Source of the DNA: Pseudomonas sp. TH41
Lineage (GTDB): Bacteria > Pseudomonadota > Gammaproteobacteria > Pseudomonadales > Pseudomonadaceae
Direction: 5' to 3'
DNA length: 64,000 nt
NCBI RefSeq assembly: GCF_016650695.1
Contig: NZ_JAEKFH010000005.1
Coordinates: 620,001-684,000 of the forward strand
Shown here: positions 60,262-64,000 of the stretch, piece after piece
Numbering within the stretch: position 1 is the first letter of the stretch
Layout of the letters: the number at the start of each line of letters is the position of its first letter
The notes under the pieces: model-generated
Database searches by the model: none
Seen by the model: the letters and a program-made list of their open reading frames with translations, nothing else
What the model was told of the DNA's origin: nothing
Translations under genes and position numbers: made by a program

Positions 60262-61236
60262 CTATCGCCTCACAAGGTTTTCATTTTTGACGAACCAGCC
60301 ATACGTATCCTCCAACCCCTTTTCCAAAGATATGGAGGATTCCCAGCCCATGGCCCGTAGTCTAGAGACATCCATGAGTTTTCTGGGCGTCCCGTCTGGC
60401 TTACTTGTATCAAAGATAAGCCGGCCTTGATAACCGGTGATCGTGGCGATTGTCTCGGCGAGCTCACGGATGTTGCAATCTATCCCTGTGCCAACGTTAA
60501 CATGAGAGAGCATTGGCTGCGCATGTGAAAAGTACTCCTCCTTCGACAGCCCCATGACATGAACAGAGGCTGCCGCCATGTCATCGACATGCAAAAACTC
60601 TCTCAGCGGCTTCCCACTCCCCCAGATGACGATCTCCTCCCTCTTCGATTGAGCGGCCTCGTGAAAGCGTCGTACCAAAGCAGGAATAACATGGCTGTTA
60701 TCCGGATGAAAATTGTCATTCGGCCCGTAGAGGTTTGTAGGCATGACACTCCGGAAATCGCACCCATACTGGCGATTATAGCTTTCACAGAGTTTAATCC
60801 CCGCGATTTTGGCTATGGCATAAGGCTCGTTTGTTTCCTCCAGGGTTCCTGTCAACAATGCACTTTCTTTTATCGGCTGCTCAGCATACTTTGGATAGAT
60901 ACACGAAGACCCCAAAAACAGCAGCTTTTTCACCCCCCCCTTATAAGCTGAATGGATGAGGTTTGATTCAATCATTAAGTTTTCATAAATGAAATCCGCT
61001 GGATAGGTATTATTTGCATGAATACCCCCTACCTTCGCCGCCGCCAGGTAAACCTGATCGATTTCATGCTCTTCGAAAAACGCGCCAACTTCATGCTGAT
61101 TGAGAAGGTCGAGCTCTTTCCGACCTCGCGTCAAAATGTTATTGAAGCCCAGCGCTTGCAAGCGGCGCACAATGGCAGATCCCACCATCCCCAAGTGCCC
61201 GGCGACAAATATTTTTTTACTCAAATTAGCATTCAT
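60262..61236 (-). CDS. fcl: GDP-L-fucose synthase
   Basis: A 324-residue SDR-type epimerase-reductase. It has GHLGMVGSAIVRRL, SSCIYPKYAEQP, catalytic YAIAKIAG and HPDNSHVIPALVRRF, all hallmarks of Fcl/WcaG. It converts the Gmd product to GDP-L-fucose. The start at 61236, one base after the gmd stop, is favoured over an upstream frame start at 61263. Confidence 0.93.
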   Translation of the reverse strand: MNANLSKKIFVAGHLGMVGSAIVRRLQALGFNNILTRGRKELDLLNQHEVGAFFEEHEIDQVYLAAAKVGGIHANNTYPADFIYENLMIESNLIHSAYKGGVKKLLFLGSSCIYPKYAEQPIKESALLTGTLEETNEPYAIAKIAGIKLCESYNRQYGCDFRSVMPTNLYGPNDNFHPDNSHVIPALVRRFHEAAQSKREEIVIWGSGKPLREFLHVDDMAAASVHVMGLSKEEYFSHAQPMLSHVNVGTGIDCNIRELAETIATITGYQGRLIFDTSKPDGTPRKLMDVSRLRAMGWESSISLEKGLEDTYGWFVKNENLVRR

Positions 61237-61237
61237 G

Positions 61238-62359
61238 TCAGTGCTCCAAAGACACATGCACATCGTGTCCGTGGGACATTAACAGGGCGTGACGACGAGC
61301 GATCTTCAGGTCCTCTACGACCATCTCGGCACACATCTCCTGAGCCGTGATCTCAGGTACCCAGCCCAACACTTTTTTGGCTTTACTTGGATCGCCTAGC
61401 AGGGTTTCTACCTCCGCAGGTCGGAAGTATCGTGGATCCACCTGAACAATAACGTCTCCGGCTTTCAACGCGGGAGCTTTATCACCTTCCACTTTCTCTA
61501 CGACGGCCTTTTCCGCTACGCCAGTACCTTCAAATCGCAGAGTGATGCCCAACTCATTAGCGGACCACACCACAAATTGGCGAACGGAATATTGGACACC
61601 CGTGGCGATAACAAAGTCATCTGGATTGTCCTGCTGCAACATCATCCACTGCATGCGGACATAATCTTTAGCATGCCCCCAGTCCCGAAGGGCGTCCATA
61701 TTACCGAGGTAAAGGCACTTTTCCAGCCCCTGGCCTATGTTTGCGAGTGCCCGGGTAATTTTCCGGGTGACGAATGTTTCACCTCGACGAGGGGACTCGT
61801 GGTTAAACAAAATGCCGTTGCAGGCATACATCCCATAAGACTCACGATAGTTGACTGTAATCCAATACGCATACATCTTGGCTACCGCATAGGGCGAACG
61901 CGGATAAAACGGAGTGGTCTCTTTCTGCGGAGTTTCCTGGACCAAACCATACAGTTCAGATGTAGAAGCCTGATAGAAACGCGTTTTCTTTTCGAGCCCC
62001 AGTAGGCGGATAGCCTCAAGTAAACGCAGCGTGCCCATCGCGTCGACGTCTGCGGTATATTCTGGCGACTCGAAGCTTACTGCAACGTGCGATTGCGCCC
62101 CGAGGTTGTAGACTTCATCAGGTTGCACTTCTTGAATAATACGAGTGAGATTCGAGGAATCGGTAAGGTCTCCATAATGCAGGACAAAGTTTTTGTTCTC
62201 TACATGCGGGTCTTGATAAATATGATCAACCCGCTGGGTATTGAACGACGATGCACGCCGCTTGATCCCATGGACCTCATACCCTTTTTCGAGCAAGAAC
62301 TCGGCCAGGTAAGAGCCGTCTTGTCCTGTCACACCGGTTATAAGAGCCTTCTTTTTCAT
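61238..62359 (-). CDS. gmd: GDP-mannose 4,6-dehydratase
   Basis: A 373-residue SDR that dehydrates GDP-mannose to the 4-keto-6-deoxy sugar. It has ITGVTGQDGSYLAEFLLEKG, RRASSFNTQRVDHIYQDP, STSELYG, and YAVAKMYAYW. Its neighbour Fcl completes the path to GDP-L-fucose. Confidence 0.95.
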   Translation of the reverse strand: MKKKALITGVTGQDGSYLAEFLLEKGYEVHGIKRRASSFNTQRVDHIYQDPHVENKNFVLHYGDLTDSSNLTRIIQEVQPDEVYNLGAQSHVAVSFESPEYTADVDAMGTLRLLEAIRLLGLEKKTRFYQASTSELYGLVQETPQKETTPFYPRSPYAVAKMYAYWITVNYRESYGMYACNGILFNHESPRRGETFVTRKITRALANIGQGLEKCLYLGNMDALRDWGHAKDYVRMQWMMLQQDNPDDFVIATGVQYSVRQFVVWSANELGITLRFEGTGVAEKAVVEKVEGDKAPALKAGDVIVQVDPRYFRPAEVETLLGDPSKAKKVLGWVPEITAQEMCAEMVVEDLKIARRHALLMSHGHDVHVSLEH

Positions 62360-62377
62360 GATGATGCCTCAATCCTA

Positions 62378-63655
62378 TTAAAGTCTAACCAAACTGGAAA
62401 CTTTATCTTTCCACTTTTCAACGCTGAAAACCTGAGCAACCTCTTGATGAATATCGACGGGTTGATCGAGTTCATTGATTCCTGACGTATAAAGCTTGAA
62501 TATTTTCAATGCCACCGCCCTGGCATCGAAGCCGGAAATTAAAAAGCCATTTCTGCCCTCACGAATCAGCTCCTGCGCCATTCCCACCTCAAATGAAATA
62601 ACGGGTATGCCACACATCAAGGCTTCCGCCAGCATCATGGGCCCAGCATCTTCGGTCGAGGTGTTGACAAAAACACTGACTGACTTGTAGAGGTCAGACA
62701 ACTCCTCATCCCCCCTACGATAATTGAATTTCTCAAACACCACCCGCTGAAGCTCCAGCGGTGCAAAGCGCCCGGGATCGACGCACATGATCGAAATTCG
62801 CATGGCCCCGGTGAGTAGATGATCCAAATGAATCAAGGACTCCAGCAGGTAATTAAAACCTTTACGAGGGTCACTCGCGTCATTCGCATTTGTCAGGATC
62901 TTGAATACACTTTCCGAAGCCGACCGCAGGCGAGGCGTATAGCAGCTTTCATTGATAGGAATCGGCAGTCTGATATAGTCATCGTAAGGGATTGCCGATT
63001 TTTTTGCTTCTTCCAGTATTTTTTCACTGGCGCACAAAATCGAAGCTTTCATCTGAGCGATATTAATGGACTTTGCACGAAGTTGTTCGACTGCATAATT
63101 ACGACTCTTGTAGTCCAGCGCAGGACAATCCGAGCAGTCCGAGGTAAACCCTCGACACTTCCAATAGTAATGACAGCCCCCCGTCAGGTGAGCCATATCC
63201 ATGGTCACGAAATAAACTTTACATCCGGTTTTTTTATGAATTTCCAGAACATCATGCGTACTGGAAAACCCTGCCACCCAATGCACGAACAAAAAGTCTG
63301 CCTGCTCGATAGCCGACACCAACCTGGGGTTGAGCCCCTGCTCGATGGACTCACCCGTTGTAAAAAACAAATATTTCCTTTTCGGAGAAAACCTTTCTTT
63401 TTCCGCCAGGAACTGCCTTAACTTTGAGAACAGTTTTGGCGAGAAAAACTTTCTCGCCGCCGCCTTCAGCTTCATATAAAGACTGGATCCAGCGATCAGC
63501 TTTATTCTTCCATCCTGGACAGAACTCTTAGACTCGGCAACGTACATTTCAGAGTCATAACCCAGCGCCAGAAACGCCTCATGGTAGCGAAGAGCAGCGC
63601 TGCCAGCACCGCCGAAATCATTCGTAGAGAGATGGACGATCTTTGCCAACTTCAT
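62378..63655 (-). CDS. Glycosyltransferase family 4-like
   Basis: A 425-residue protein starting MKLAKIVHLSTNDFGGAGSA with a cysteine-rich insert (GCHYYWKCRGFTSDCSDCPA) as in many transferases of this type. C-terminal NTSTEDAGPMMLAEALMCGIPVIS is the nucleotide-sugar-binding part. Likely adds one of the later sugars. Reads into gmd 18 bases on. Confidence 0.85.
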   Translation of the reverse strand: MKLAKIVHLSTNDFGGAGSAALRYHEAFLALGYDSEMYVAESKSSVQDGRIKLIAGSSLYMKLKAAARKFFSPKLFSKLRQFLAEKERFSPKRKYLFFTTGESIEQGLNPRLVSAIEQADFLFVHWVAGFSSTHDVLEIHKKTGCKVYFVTMDMAHLTGGCHYYWKCRGFTSDCSDCPALDYKSRNYAVEQLRAKSINIAQMKASILCASEKILEEAKKSAIPYDDYIRLPIPINESCYTPRLRSASESVFKILTNANDASDPRKGFNYLLESLIHLDHLLTGAMRISIMCVDPGRFAPLELQRVVFEKFNYRRGDEELSDLYKSVSVFVNTSTEDAGPMMLAEALMCGIPVISFEVGMAQELIREGRNGFLISGFDARAVALKIFKLYTSGINELDQPVDIHQEVAQVFSVEKWKDKVSSLVRL

Positions 63656-63708
63656 TTATCTACCTGCATTTGATTTTTATCATCCTTAACAATACCCAGC
63701 CCCACGGT

Positions 63709-64000
63709 TCATTTCCGCCGAAGATAAAAAATCACGCTCCCGGCGCTGACAAAAAAGTACAACATATAAGTCAACATATACGCTTGCATTACACTTTCAA
63801 CCCCGTGGGCAGTGAAGCTCATTAGCGAGGCCAAGCCCAGGAAAACGCCTCCCTGAATGATTTCGGAAGCGATATACAGCTTGGTCGCGGCCTTGGCGAC
63901 GGCGACAAAACCAAATACATATGAGCTGATCTTGAAAAAGTCTCCAACCAACTGATAAACGATCAAATTATTGAGTGTCGAAAAATCTTCAGAGAACAGC
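63709..64000 (-). CDS. wzx: O-antigen flippase Wzx (5' partial)
   Basis: The last 97 codons of a membrane protein that continues past the right window edge. Three helical segments are visible, starting LIVYQLVGDFFKISSYVFGFV and ending in a basic tail. The QLVGDFFKI stretch is like WzxE/Wzx translocases that flip the lipid-linked O-unit. Confidence 0.78.
   Translation of the reverse strand, partial: LFSEDFSTLNNLIVYQLVGDFFKISSYVFGFVAVAKAATKLYIASEIIQGGVFLGLASLMSFTAHGVESVMQAYMLTYMLYFFVSAGSVIFYLRRK

Overview
The window looks like a chromosomal segment of a Pseudomonas of the fluorescens group. It carries two cbb3 oxidase operons side by side with ccoGHIS, hemN and anr; a recR / ybaB / dnaX block; many copies of the REP palindrome built on 'gtgggagcgggcttgctcgcga'-type arms; and a wbpM gene next to comEA at the end of an O-antigen locus. 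All calls are by eye from the sequence; no database search was run.

Layout. (1) 1-14974: respiration under low oxygen. The end of the first ccoNOQP operon is followed by a complete second ccoNOQP operon with an ANR-type box. A metallophosphoesterase and a Phd/VapC-like toxin-antitoxin pair interrupt the block. Then come ccoG, ccoH, ccoI, ccoS, a TauE/SafE membrane protein, hemN (perfect ANR box) and anr. (2) 15054-22668: housekeeping genes apt, an acyl-CoA dehydrogenase, recR, a zinc-free medium-chain reductase, ybaB, dnaX and a solute-binding protein, separated by REP palindromes. (3) 22879-42720: a 19.8-kb integrated element. It sits in the 3' end of ffs, the 4.5S signal-recognition-particle RNA gene, and is bounded by a perfect 53-bp direct repeat that rebuilds ffs at the right end. 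(4) 42980-47933: a DUF1989 protein with a GntR regulator, a TetR / FabF-like / SDR group, and comEA. (5) 48046-64000: an O-antigen locus read leftwards. It has two WbpM-type dehydratases separated by IS66 and phage tail debris, a PglC-like sugar transferase, an aminotransferase, a GNAT acetyltransferase, glycosyltransferases, ManC/AlgA, Wzy, Fcl, Gmd and the end of a Wzx flippase.

The integrated element is the most unusual part. It has a tyrosine integrase, a serine recombinase, a T7 gp2.5-like ssDNA-binding domain fused to a T7-type amidase lysozyme, gp14- and gp16-like ejection proteins, a NUMOD4/HNH endonuclease and a winged-helix protein. I see no RNA polymerase, DNA polymerase, terminase, capsid, portal or tail gene. 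Its middle holds AT-rich cargo: a membrane protein, an AAA ATPase with a tiny downstream ORF, a three-segment membrane protein, and a translationally coupled DUF262 + OLD-like ATPase/TOPRIM pair. Two of these cargo genes lie between successive copies or fragments of one KilA-N gene, and each is preceded by the same 35-bp sequence. This suggests a cassette array. The DUF262/OLD pair is the best candidate for an undescribed anti-phage system.

How the parts work together. CcoNOQP is the terminal oxidase, CcoGHIS supplies its copper and assembly, HemN makes haem without oxygen, and ANR senses oxygen and probably drives all of them. In the O-antigen locus ManC, Gmd and Fcl should make GDP-L-fucose. 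WbpM, the aminotransferase and the GNAT protein should make an acetylated 4-amino sugar nucleotide for the PglC-like transferase, with Wzx and Wzy exporting and polymerising the unit.
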